From contig NZ_JARHTP010000011.1 in assembly GCF_029223485.1 (NCBI RefSeq), positions 310,001 through 374,000 on the forward strand: a DNA stretch of 64,000 nt, read 5' to 3'. The notes under the pieces were generated by a model. The model had not been told where the DNA came from and ran no database searches. It worked only from the letters and a program-made list of their open reading frames with translations. Positions 56,566 through 64,000 of the stretch are shown piece by piece; the first letter of the stretch is position 1, and every line of letters starts with the position of its first letter. This DNA is from Streptomyces coacervatus. Lineage in GTDB: Bacteria; Actinomycetota; Actinomycetes; Streptomycetales; Streptomycetaceae. Position numbers and translations under genes: made by a program.

Positions 56566-57637
56566 GACGTCCACGGAAGGCACGGGCACGATCGAGGCGC
56601 TTTCGCTCGTTCCCAAGGCCGAGGCCCGCCAGTCCATGAGGGACTTCAAGTCCGATCAGGAAGTGCGCTGGTGCCCCGGCTGCGGTGACTACGCGATCCT
56701 GGCGGCCGTCCAGGGCTTCATGCCGGAGCTGGGTCTGGCCAAGGAGAACATCGTCTTCGTCTCGGGCATCGGCTGCTCGTCCCGCTTCCCGTACTACATG
56801 AACACGTACGGCATGCACTCCATCCACGGGCGGGCCCCGGCCATCGCGACGGGTCTGGCCTCCTCGCGCAGGGACCTGTCCGTGTGGGTGGTCACCGGCG
56901 ACGGCGACGCCCTCTCCATCGGCGGCAACCACCTCATCCACGCGCTGCGCCGCAACGTCAACCTCAAGATCCTGCTCTTCAACAACCGGATCTACGGCCT
57001 GACCAAGGGGCAGTACTCGCCGACCTCCGAGGTCGGCAAGATCACCAAGTCGACGCCGATGGGGTCGCTCGACGCGCCCTTCAACCCGGTGTCCCTGGCG
57101 ATCGGCGCGGAGGCGTCCTTCGTCGCGCGGACGATCGACTCCGACCGCAAGCACCTCACGTCCGTGCTGCGCGAGGCGGCCGCCCATCCGGGCACGGCGC
57201 TCATCGAGATCTACCAGAACTGCAACATCTTCAACGACGGCGCCTTCGAGGCGCTGAAAGACAAGCAGCAGGCCGAGGAGGCGGTGATCCGGCTGGAGCA
57301 CGGGCAGCCGATCCGCTTCGGCGCGGACGGTTCTCGTGGCGTGGTCCGGGATGCGGTCACCGGTGACCTGAAGGTGGTCGATGTGACCGCGGACAACGAG
57401 TCTCGGATCCTGGTCCACGACGCCCACGCCGAGTCGCCGACCACCGCCTTCGCACTGTCCCGGCTGGCCGATCCGGACACCCTGCACAACACCCCGATCG
57501 GTGTGCTGCGGTCCGTGGACCGGCCGGTGTACGACACCCAGATGGCCGACCAGCTGGACACGGCGATCGTGCAGAACGGCAAGGGCGACCTGGCCGCGCT
57601 GCTGGCGGGCGGGGACACCTGGACGGTCGTCGGCTGA
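56558..57637 (+). CDS. korB: 2-oxoacid:ferredoxin oxidoreductase, beta subunit
   Basis: 359 residues; carries thiamine diphosphate and one [4Fe-4S] cluster. WCPGCGDYAIL with CxxC, GIGCSSRFPYYMNTYGMHSIHGRAPAIATG, and the ThDP motif GDGDALSIGGNHLIHALRRNVN are typical. C-terminal residues 290-359 are a variable tail. Functions with KorA. The reduced ferredoxin might feed the partial complex I encoded nearby (inference). Confidence 0.93.
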   Translation: MAETSTEGTGTIEALSLVPKAEARQSMRDFKSDQEVRWCPGCGDYAILAAVQGFMPELGLAKENIVFVSGIGCSSRFPYYMNTYGMHSIHGRAPAIATGLASSRRDLSVWVVTGDGDALSIGGNHLIHALRRNVNLKILLFNNRIYGLTKGQYSPTSEVGKITKSTPMGSLDAPFNPVSLAIGAEASFVARTIDSDRKHLTSVLREAAAHPGTALIEIYQNCNIFNDGAFEALKDKQQAEEAVIRLEHGQPIRFGADGSRGVVRDAVTGDLKVVDVTADNESRILVHDAHAESPTTAFALSRLADPDTLHNTPIGVLRSVDRPVYDTQMADQLDTAIVQNGKGDLAALLAGGDTWTVVG

Positions 57638-57677
57638 GGCGCCACTGACGGACAAGGGTGCCAGTGACGGATATACG

Positions 57678-57714
57678 GAGGGCCCGGATGCGGCGGTACG
57701 GCATCCGGGCCCTC
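57678..57714. terminator. Bidirectional terminator between korB and the small gene
   Basis: Perfect 14-bp inverted repeat (57678-57691 and 57701-57714) with a 9-base loop, placed between two convergent genes. Confidence 0.85.
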
Positions 57715-57765
57715 GGTTTCGGACGTCAGGGGTCGGGGTCGGATGTCAGGGGTCGGAGGTGGATG

Positions 57766-58023
57766 TCAGGCGTCGGGGATGTCCTTCTTGGCGCGGATGA
57801 GGGTCTCTCGGCTGATCACGACAATGCGTTCGTAGTCGGCTCGGGCGGCGTCCTGGGGTAGGTGGGGGTCGAGGGCGGTCGTGGCTTCGGTGCCGATGAC
57901 GGCAAAGTTTCCGTCACTCAGTTCGAATAGATCGGGGCAGGTTTCCTGGGTGTAGCTGCCTCTTTTACGAGGTGGATCGCCGAGGCGGCGCGCGATCCGG
58001 ACGGACTGGAACTCGTCGTGCAA
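57766..58023 (-). CDS. Small conserved Streptomyces protein
   Basis: 85 residues with the core CPDLFELSDGNFAVIGTEATTAL and DYERIVVISRETLIRAKKDIP. Related proteins are common in Streptomyces, normally beside a DUF6879 or HTH gene. Here that partner is absent and the only start is TTG (58023), so the gene may be a remnant of a pair. No function known. Confidence 0.65.
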   Translation of the reverse strand: MHDEFQSVRIARRLGDPPRKRGSYTQETCPDLFELSDGNFAVIGTEATTALDPHLPQDAARADYERIVVISRETLIRAKKDIPDA

Positions 58024-58051
58024 CTGGGCCGTCCCCTCCCGGGGCCGGTAG

Positions 58052-58067
58052 CCCCGCCTGAGCGGGG
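58052..58067 (-). terminator. Small hairpin after the DUF6082 gene
   Basis: CCCCGC-CTGA-GCGGGG. It lies beyond the stop of the minus-strand gene at 58183, in the gap before the next small gene. A weak terminator candidate. Confidence 0.4.
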
Positions 58068-58182
58068 TGCGGCCCTGTTCGGCCCACCCCGAAAAACCCG
58101 TCGCACTTATTGATGTGCTGCGACACGCACGACTATGCGGCGCGCACTGCCCCCACTTGGATCGTCGGGCGCACGGAGCGGC

Positions 58183-58746
58183 TCATTCATGCGCCGGGGG
58201 CTCAGGTACCGAGCCCACCACCCACCATTCGTCCGGATCGTCGGCCAGTTCCTCCAGCATGACGTCGACGACCACGCCGACCTTCGCGTCCACGGACTCC
58301 CCCGGCAGGCTCCGCCGGTGCTCGGCCGTGCGGTCCCAGTACTCGGCGAACACGGAGTTGCGGCACAGCACCCGCAGATGCCCGAGCAGTTGGTCCCAGT
58401 CGAGCGCGCCCACGCGGTGCGCGAGGACGAGAGCGCCGAACTGCCGGTTGGCGTACATCATCTGGCGGCGCCTCAGATCACTGAGGCCGTCCAGCGTGCT
58501 CGACGCGTCGGCGAGCGCGGAGTCGTCGCTGGCCCGGTCCAGCTGGTCGGTGGTGAGGCGGTAGTGCTGGATGAGGTTGGCCCGGTGGATCTCCTCGGTC
58601 ATCAGCGCGAGCTGTTTCAGCAGCTCCAGCAGCAGCTCTTCCTGGCGCCGCCGGGTGCCCCGGGCGAAGGACACCCGCATCAGCCCCAGCCCCGCCGCCA
58701 GTGCAGAACCGATACTTCGCGCGGCCGCGCTCCGCCGTAAAGCCAT
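58183..58746 (-). CDS. DUF6082-like protein
   Basis: 187 residues. Short hydrophobic N-terminus (SAAARSIGSALAAGLGLM), then a helical domain: LLLELLKQLALMTEEIHRANLIQHYRLTTDQLD ... RRRQMMYANRQFGALVLAHRVGALDWDQLLGHLRVLCRNSVFAEYW. This family is frequent and multi-copy in Streptomyces; its role is unknown. ATG 58746 fits family length; the frame further upstream is noise. Confidence 0.75.
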   Translation of the reverse strand: MALRRSAAARSIGSALAAGLGLMRVSFARGTRRRQEELLLELLKQLALMTEEIHRANLIQHYRLTTDQLDRASDDSALADASSTLDGLSDLRRRQMMYANRQFGALVLAHRVGALDWDQLLGHLRVLCRNSVFAEYWDRTAEHRRSLPGESVDAKVGVVVDVMLEELADDPDEWWVVGSVPEPPAHE

Positions 58747-58995
58747 GTCGAGGAATCCCCCTGGATCAGGTGACCGTGCACTGGCCGCCGATGCACGGTC
58801 CGGCGCACGGCAGGGCATGACATCCCTCCTCCAGCGTGCCCCGTGCCGCCAGGCGGTGCGGAAGGCGGAGAGGGGGCGCATGGAGGGACGTACCGCTCCT
58901 GCCCGTCCGCGCCCTGACACTCGTGTGCCCGGCGAGCGCCCGCCGCATGCGTCCAGCCGGTGCCGACGGTCGCGTCAGCCCTGCTCAGCCCCTGG

Positions 58996-59406
58996 TCAGC
59001 GCTGCCGCTTCGCCGCGTCGTACGCGTCCCGCGCCTGCTGTACGGCGTCCATCCGCTCCTGGGTCCACACCGCCAGGGCCCGCACCTGCTGCGCCGCCTC
59101 GCGCCCCAGGTCGGTCAGCGAGTAGTCGACCCTCGGCGGGATCACCGGCTTGGCGTCGCGGTTCACCAGGCCGTCGCGCTCCAGGGTCTGCAAGGTCTGG
59201 GTGAGCATCTTCTCGCTGACGCGGCCGATGGCCCGGCGCAGTTCGCTGAAGCGGTACGGGCGCTCCAGGAGTTCGATCAGGACCAGGACGCCCCAGCGGC
59301 TGGTGAGGTGTTCCAGGACGAGGCGGTACGGGCACATCGCCTCGCCGGTGTCGTACTTGCCGACGGCTACGGACTCGACGGCGACTTCCGGGTTACTTAC
59401 GGCCAT
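58996..59406 (-). CDS. HxlR-family regulator
   Basis: 136 residues. MCPYRLVLEHLTSRWGVLVLIELLERPYRFSELRRAIGRVSEKMLTQTLQTLERDGLV is the HxlR winged helix. The single cysteine in MCPY is at the position used for redox or quinone sensing in QorR/YodB. Divergent from a QorB-like gene with a palindrome in between, the standard arrangement for quinone or thiol stress control. Confidence 0.9.
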   Translation of the reverse strand: MAVSNPEVAVESVAVGKYDTGEAMCPYRLVLEHLTSRWGVLVLIELLERPYRFSELRRAIGRVSEKMLTQTLQTLERDGLVNRDAKPVIPPRVDYSLTDLGREAAQQVRALAVWTQERMDAVQQARDAYDAAKRQR

Positions 59407-59410
59407 GCCA

Positions 59411-59433
59411 GTACCTTACTTCAAAGTGGGTAC
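59411..59433. promoter_or_regulatory. Candidate HxlR operator
   Basis: Imperfect palindrome GTACC-N13-GGTAC with an inner ACTT-C-AAAGT, five bases upstream of the HxlR start codon and between divergent promoters. TACTT recurs right after it. Family members bind such sites as dimers. Confidence 0.6.
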
Positions 59434-59498
59434 TTTCCAAGAGTTAGCGCACCTCCTAGGGTTAGTGGCATCCGCACCCCACAAGGAGATCGCAGATC

Positions 59499-60353
59499 AT
59501 GAGCATCGTCGTCACCGGAGCCACCGGACACCTCGGCCGTCATGTCGTGGAGCAGCTGCTGGAGAAGGTCCCGGCAGAGCAGATCACCGCCGTCGTACGC
59601 GACGAGGCGAAGGGCGCCGACTTCGCCGCGCGCGGCGTGAAGATCGCCGTGGCCGACTACAACGCGCCCGAGACCTTCGGCAGCCTCTTCTCGGCCGGTG
59701 ACAAGGTCCTGCTCATCTCGGGCAACGAGTTCGACAAGGGCCGCGTCGCCCAGCACAAGGTGGTCATCGACGCCGCGAAGGCCGCCGGTGTCGCCCTGCT
59801 CGCCTACACCAGCGCCCCGGGCAGCCTGAAGGCCGCGCTCGCCGACGACCACCGGGGCACCGAAGAGGCGCTCCTCGCGTCCGGCGTGACGTACGCGCTG
59901 CTGCGCAACGGCTGGTACCACGAGAACTACACGGAGAACCTGGCCCCCGTGCTGGAGCACGGCGCCGTCGTCCAGGCCGCCGGTGAGGGCCGCGTCTCCT
60001 CCGCCTCGCGCGCCGACTACGCGGCCGCCGCCGTCGCCGTACTGACCGGTGAGGGGCACGAGAACAAGACGTACGAGCTGGGCGGCGACGAGGCGTGGAG
60101 CTTTGCCGAGTACGCGGCCGAGCTCAGCAAGCAGACCGGCAAGGAGATCGCCTACAGCCCCGTCTCGGTCGAGGCCTTCACCGGGATCCTGGCCGGCGCC
60201 GGGCTGCCCGGTCCGCTCGCCGCGATCATCGCGGGCGTGGACACCTCCATCGAGAAGGGCGAGCTGGTCGTCTCCACCGGCGACCTGTCCCGCCTGGCCG
60301 GCCGTCCGACCACGCCGCTCGCCGACGCCATCGCGGTGGCGGTCAAGGGCTGA
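59499..60353 (+). CDS. NAD(P)H:quinone oxidoreductase, QorB-like SDR
   Basis: 284 residues. MSIVVTGATGHLGRHVVEQLL with the GATGHLG loop; TYALLRNGWYHENYTENL is the conserved QOR2 segment. Reduces quinones at the expense of NADPH, probably for detoxification. The ATG has AAGGAG 12 bases upstream. Divergent from the HxlR gene, which should repress it until quinones or other electrophiles appear. Confidence 0.9.
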   Translation: MSIVVTGATGHLGRHVVEQLLEKVPAEQITAVVRDEAKGADFAARGVKIAVADYNAPETFGSLFSAGDKVLLISGNEFDKGRVAQHKVVIDAAKAAGVALLAYTSAPGSLKAALADDHRGTEEALLASGVTYALLRNGWYHENYTENLAPVLEHGAVVQAAGEGRVSSASRADYAAAAVAVLTGEGHENKTYELGGDEAWSFAEYAAELSKQTGKEIAYSPVSVEAFTGILAGAGLPGPLAAIIAGVDTSIEKGELVVSTGDLSRLAGRPTTPLADAIAVAVKG

Positions 60354-60420
60354 CACCCCCGGGCAACCGGGACACCCGGGCACCTAGAGGCCGGACTCCC
60401 CCGGCGGGCCTCGGGTGCAC

Positions 60421-60472
60421 CACCCCCGCCTGTCATGACCGTATGGCGATACGGGCATGACAGGCGGGGGTG
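60421..60472. terminator. Long hairpin after the QorB-like gene
   Basis: A perfect 17-bp outer stem (60421-60437 and 60456-60472), one mismatch, then an inner 6-bp stem CCGTAT-GGCG-ATACGG. At 52 bases it is long for a terminator. It lies 67 bases past the stop and 53 bases before rarD. Confidence 0.65.
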
Positions 60473-60525
60473 CTCGGCGTTACCTTCTGCCTGGCACGCG
60501 TGCGCAACGAGGTGAGGAGGGCCCC

Positions 60526-61476
60526 GTGACCGGGAAGCCGAAGGGCGAGCAGCGCGTAGGACTGCTGAACGGCTTCGCGGCATATGGAATGTGGGGGCTC
60601 GTCCCTCTTTTCTGGCCCCTGCTGAAGCCCGCCGGAGCGGTCGAGATCCTCGCCCACCGGATGGCTTGGTCGCTCGTCTTCGTGGGCGCCGCGCTCGTCG
60701 TGATGCGGCGCTGGGCCTGGGCCGGCGAACTGCTGCGGCAGCCGCGGCGGCTGGGGCTGGTCGCGGTGGCGGCGGCGGTCATCACCGTCAACTGGGGCGT
60801 GTACATCTGGTCCGTGAACAGCGGGCACGTGGTCGAGGCCTCGCTCGGGTACTTCATCAATCCGCTGGTCACCATCGCCATGGGCGTGCTGCTCCTGAAG
60901 GAACGGCTGCGGCCCGTGCAGTGGGTGGCGGTCGGGACCGGCTTCACGGCGGTGATCGTGCTCACGGTGGGGTACGGGCAGCCGCCGTGGATCTCGCTCA
61001 CGCTCGCCTTCTCGTTCGCCACGTACGGACTGGTGAAGAAGAAGGTCAATCTCGGCGGGATCGAGTCGCTGGCCGCGGAGACCGCGATCCAGTTCCTGCC
61101 CGCGGTGGGTTATCTGGTGTGGCTGAGCTCGCGGGGCGAGTCGACGTTCGCGACGGAAGGGGCGGGGCACGGGGCGCTGCTCGCCGCGACCGGGGTGGTG
61201 ACCGCGTTGCCTCTGGTCTGTTTCGGGGCGGCCGCGATTCGGGTGCCGTTGTCGACGCTGGGGCTGCTGCAGTATCTGGCGCCGGTGTTTCAGTTTCTGC
61301 TCGGGGTTCTGTACTTCCATGAGTCGATGCCGGCGGATCGGTGGGCCGGGTTCGCGTTGGTGTGGGTTGCTCTGTGTTTGCTGACGTGGGATGCGGGGCG
61401 CTCCGCGCGGCGGTTTGGCCGCCGGGTGAGTGTGCCGGAGGTTGAGACGCCGGCGTCCGCTGCAGTGGACGTCTGA
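60526..61476 (+). CDS. rarD: EamA-family transporter RarD
   Basis: 316 residues, about 10 TM helices in two EamA repeats. GFAAYGMWGLVPLFWPLLKPAGAVEILAHRMAWSL is the RarD signature opening, and SLGYFINPLVTIAMGVLLLKERLRPVQWVAV closes the first repeat. Probably exports an amino acid or chloramphenicol-like drug (name from chloramphenicol sensitivity). The GTG at 60526 has GAGGAGG five bases upstream. Confidence 0.9.
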   Translation: MTGKPKGEQRVGLLNGFAAYGMWGLVPLFWPLLKPAGAVEILAHRMAWSLVFVGAALVVMRRWAWAGELLRQPRRLGLVAVAAAVITVNWGVYIWSVNSGHVVEASLGYFINPLVTIAMGVLLLKERLRPVQWVAVGTGFTAVIVLTVGYGQPPWISLTLAFSFATYGLVKKKVNLGGIESLAAETAIQFLPAVGYLVWLSSRGESTFATEGAGHGALLAATGVVTALPLVCFGAAAIRVPLSTLGLLQYLAPVFQFLLGVLYFHESMPADRWAGFALVWVALCLLTWDAGRSARRFGRRVSVPEVETPASAAVDV

Positions 61477-61477
61477 C

Positions 61478-61548
61478 TGGGGGCTCTGCCCCCAGACCCC
61501 CGCTTCGGCCCTTAAGGGGCCTCGTCCTCAAACGCCGGACGGGCTGAG
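61478..61548. repeat. Dispersed intergenic repeat (copy b)
   Basis: GGGGGCTCTGCCCCC hairpin, AGACCCCCGCTTC, GGCCCTTAAGGGGCC and CTCGTCCTCAAACGCCGGAC. Same architecture as copy a at 53520-53590, with both hairpins retained but their stems changed. Confidence 0.8.
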
Positions 61549-61577
61549 TGTCGTACCCGGCCGCTATAAGTGGTCCC

Positions 61578-62042
61578 ATGACACAGACACCCGTACCCGT
61601 CCACTGGAAGCTCGTCATCGACGCTGAGGATCCGCATGCGCAGGCCGACTTCTGGGCCGCCGCGCTGCGGTACGAGGTCGAGGACAACGGTGCGCTCGTC
61701 GAGCGGCTGCTGGAGCTCGGTGCGCTGCCTGCCGCGGCCACGGTCGACTTTCATGGCCGCGCGGCCTTCCGGGACCTGATTGCCGTGCGGCATCCGGACG
61801 ACCCGTACGACAAGGACCGGGGGACCGGTCTCGGGCGGCGGCTGCTGTTCCAGCGAGTGCCGGAGGCGAAGACCGTCAAGAACCGGCTGCATCTCGATCT
61901 GCACCCCGGTGACGGGCTGCGGGACGGCGAGGTCGAGCGACTGGAGGGGCTGGGGGCGAGTGTGCTGCGGCGGGTGAAGGAGCCGGCCGGGGAGTGGGTG
62001 GTGATGGCGGACCCGGAGGGGAACGAGTTCTGCGTGCAGTAG
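61578..62042 (+). CDS. Glyoxalase-like (VOC) domain protein
   Basis: 154 residues. WKLVIDAEDPHAQADFWAAALRYEV and the closing WVVMADPEGNEFCVQ are the two beta-alpha-beta-beta-beta units of the glyoxalase-like fold; KNRLHLDLHPGD lies between. Possible metal-dependent enzyme or resistance protein; no substrate can be named. Confidence 0.86.
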   Translation: MTQTPVPVHWKLVIDAEDPHAQADFWAAALRYEVEDNGALVERLLELGALPAAATVDFHGRAAFRDLIAVRHPDDPYDKDRGTGLGRRLLFQRVPEAKTVKNRLHLDLHPGDGLRDGEVERLEGLGASVLRRVKEPAGEWVVMADPEGNEFCVQ

Positions 62043-62179
62043 GTCACAGCGGGGAGCCCCTGCGCGCCGGATGTTCCGTTATGCGAACTCGCTGTCCTGA
62101 TAACGCTCTTGACTCCTAGTTGGTAAAAGCTTCACCATCCGGGGACCCAATTCACTCCAAGGAATTCGGAGCCCCCCAC

Positions 62180-63124
62180 ATGAAGCTCTCCGTTTCCGGG
62201 CGTGCAGTGGCAGCCGTCGGTGTTTCGGCTGTCATGCTCCTGACCGGCGGATCCATAACCGGTGCGGCGCCCGCGCCGGCCGCTGCCGCCGCGCCCGACA
62301 TCTCCGTGGCGAACGTCAAGGCCCACCTCGCCCAGCTGCAGTCCATCGCCACCGCCAACGGCGGCAACCGCGCGCACGGCAGCGCCGGTTACAAGGCCTC
62401 GCTCGACTATGTGAAGGCCAAGCTGGACGCGGCCGGATTCACCACCACCGTCCAGCAGTTCACGTCATCCGGCCGCACCGGCTACAACCTGATCGCCGAC
62501 TGGCCGGGCGGGGACGCCGGCCAGGTCGTCATGGCGGGTTCCCACCTGGACAGCGTCAGCGCCGGTCCCGGCATCAACGACAACGGCTCCGGTTCGGCCG
62601 CCATCCTGGAGACCGCGCTCGCCGTGTCACGGGCCGGCTACCAGCCCACCAAGCATCTGCGTTTCGCCTGGTGGGGCGCGGAGGAGCTGGGCATCGTCGG
62701 CTCCGGCCACTACGTCGACAGTCTCTCCGCCGCAAATCGCTCGAAGATCAGCGGCTATCTGAACTTCGACATGATCGGCTCGCCGAACCCGGGCTACTTC
62801 GTCTACGACGACGACCCGGCGATCGAGAAGACGTTCAAGGACTACTTCACCGGCCTCGGCATCGCCACCGAGCCCGAGACCGAGGGCGACGGCCGCTCCG
62901 ACCACGCACCGTTCAAGGACGCGGGCGTCCCGGTGGGCGGGCTGTTCAGCGGCGCCGACTATGTGAAGACGGCGGCCCAGGCGGCCGAGTGGGGCGGTAC
63001 GTCGGGGAAGGCCTTCGACGCCTGCTACCACTCGTCCTGCGACACGACGTCCAACATCGACGACACCGCCCTGGACCACAACAGCGACGCGATCGCCCAC
63101 GCGGTGTGGGAGTTGTCGGAGTAG
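62180..63124 (+). CDS. Secreted M28 aminopeptidase (S. griseus aminopeptidase type)
   Basis: 314 residues. Signal peptide of about 38 residues (MKLSVSGRAVAAVGVSAVMLLTGG ... APAPAAAAAPD). The two-zinc site reads SHLDSVSAGPGINDNGSG (His, Asp), WWGAEELG (catalytic Glu and ligand Glu), FDMIGSPN (Asp) and SDHAPF (His). Removes N-terminal residues from peptides outside the cell. No C-terminal extra domain. The ATG 62180 gives the normal signal. Confidence 0.92.
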   Translation: MKLSVSGRAVAAVGVSAVMLLTGGSITGAAPAPAAAAAPDISVANVKAHLAQLQSIATANGGNRAHGSAGYKASLDYVKAKLDAAGFTTTVQQFTSSGRTGYNLIADWPGGDAGQVVMAGSHLDSVSAGPGINDNGSGSAAILETALAVSRAGYQPTKHLRFAWWGAEELGIVGSGHYVDSLSAANRSKISGYLNFDMIGSPNPGYFVYDDDPAIEKTFKDYFTGLGIATEPETEGDGRSDHAPFKDAGVPVGGLFSGADYVKTAAQAAEWGGTSGKAFDACYHSSCDTTSNIDDTALDHNSDAIAHAVWELSE

Positions 63125-63140
63125 ACGTTCCGCTCGGTGG

Positions 63141-64000
63141 TCACTGGGCCGACTTGCGGGCGCGTTCCGTGAGCCGGCCCATACGGGCGCGGGCCGATTC
63201 CAGCCGCTCGATCTCGTCCGCCGCCGGGCCCTCCTCGGCCGTGAGCTCGGTCCACAGGGCGATCAGATCGCGGCCCAGGTCCAGGCCCTGCTGTGGGTCG
63301 CGCACGGCACGCCAGGCGGTGGCCGCGCTCTGGATGTTGCCGTAGGCCGCCTCCGCGTCCCGGGCGCGACGGTGGGTCCGGGCGAGGTCGAGCGAGAGCC
63401 GGAAGGCACGGATCGGGTCGCCCGCCAAGTAGGCGATGTACGCGCTGAGTTCGCGCAGTCGGAGCACCTCGGTGTGCTCCGGTCCGAGCGCCGCCGACGC
63501 CTCCTCGACCGTGCTCTCGGCGAGCCGCGCCGCCGTCTCTGTCCGCCCTGCCTTCACTGCCTCGTTGATCTGCGCCATCGGCTCCGCGAGGAACGCGGGG
63601 GCGGTCGGCGGTTCGTCACCGAGGACGGCCTCGGCCACGGCGTCGAAGCCGCGGACGGGGGTGGGCTTGGGGTCGGGGTCGAGGGCCGGGTCCGGCGGGA
63701 CCATGAGGAGGGGGCCACCGGTCGAGCGGCCGGACCCGGGCCCGGGTGCGGGTTTTTCCGGGCGGGGGGCGGGTGCGTCCTCCGGCTCGGGGGCACGCTG
63801 CGGTACGGCGTCCATCGGCGGGGGCGGGCCGAACTCGCCCGTCGGGGCCGCGACCGTGCCGGGAGCCCTGTCCTGGGGCGGTTCCGGCAGCGCACGCAGC
63901 GCGAACGTCGGCGCGGATCCGCCGGTGCCGACCGGCGGCTCGGGGTCGGCCCGCGGGGGGAACGCCGGCACGTTCTCCCCCAGCGGCTGCGGCTCCGGCA
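63141..64000 (-). CDS. TPR-type protein, C-terminal part (continues past the window)
   Basis: At least 286 residues are visible; the frame is open to the window end. A Pro-rich, disordered region (APGPGSGRSTGGPLLMVPPDPALDPDPKPTP) precedes a helical repeat domain: EAVKAGRTETAARLAESTVEEASAALGPEHTEVLRLRELSAYIAYLAGDPIRAFRLSLDLARTHRRARDAEAAYGNIQSA, which is TPR-like. The missing N-terminus could be a kinase or another signalling domain, so no function is given. Convergent with the aminopeptidase gene. Confidence 0.7.
   Translation of the reverse strand, partial: PEPQPLGENVPAFPPRADPEPPVGTGGSAPTFALRALPEPPQDRAPGTVAAPTGEFGPPPPMDAVPQRAPEPEDAPAPRPEKPAPGPGSGRSTGGPLLMVPPDPALDPDPKPTPVRGFDAVAEAVLGDEPPTAPAFLAEPMAQINEAVKAGRTETAARLAESTVEEASAALGPEHTEVLRLRELSAYIAYLAGDPIRAFRLSLDLARTHRRARDAEAAYGNIQSAATAWRAVRDPQQGLDLGRDLIALWTELTAEEGPAADEIERLESARARMGRLTERARKSAQ

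Overview
This is a Streptomyces chromosome segment. GC is very high, most start codons are ATG or GTG with G-rich ribosome binding sites, and the gene order (aspC, add, murB, hadAB-rpmG beside tRNA genes; then yajQ, htpX, a second nuo cluster, korAB) is the conserved actinomycete core I know from S. coelicolor. An integrated actinomycete conjugative element (AICE) of about 20 kb interrupts it.

Left core (1-15110): the end of aspC, add, a divergent TetR/NAD(P)-binding gene pair with two palindromic operators, murB, a DHA2 drug pump and its TetR regulator that share one operator sequence, the MaoC dehydratase pair hadB-hadA, rpmG with tRNA-Met and tRNA-Thr, an amidohydrolase, two small-molecule enzyme genes, a small zinc-finger protein, and an unusual transporter fused to carboxypeptidase-regulatory-like domains.

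AICE (about 15111-35146): it sits in the anticodon-loop half of tRNA-Tyr(GUA), the site used by SLP1, and is bounded by a perfect 51-bp duplication. From left to right: the DarTG toxin-antitoxin pair and a double-HTH gene in lower-GC DNA; a regulatory block (GntR, HD hydrolase, Nudix, HTH/PLD-like); a beta-helix protein; a stand-alone RapZ C-terminal (RNA-binding-type) domain; a transfer-associated operon with DUF2637 and GGDEF proteins; a TraB/FtsK-type DNA translocase; spread-type membrane proteins; a Prim-Pol plus ATPase replication pair; an iteron array; xis; int. Four of its operons begin with a related leader: a long hairpin whose stem varies by compensatory change while its loop keeps a CTCACC core, followed by a short helix that would mask the ribosome binding site. 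I consider this candidate RNA family, possibly read by the RapZ-C protein encoded between two copies, the most interesting part of the window.

Right core (35147-64000): yajQ, a GlsB/YeaQ-type protein, an APC transporter, an SMI1/KNR4 protein, htpX-yccF, then a ten-gene complex I cluster on the minus strand (A, B, C, H, I, J, K, L, M, N) that lacks nuoD, E, F and G and has a NuoC with a long low-complexity tail. Divergent from it are two tandem sensor kinases, one LuxR response regulator and korAB (2-oxoacid:ferredoxin oxidoreductase). The window ends with small Streptomyces-specific proteins, an HxlR/quinone-oxidoreductase pair, rarD, a glyoxalase-like protein, a secreted M28 aminopeptidase and a partial TPR protein.

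All functional calls rest on reading motifs and overall similarity from memory. No database search or folding program was run.
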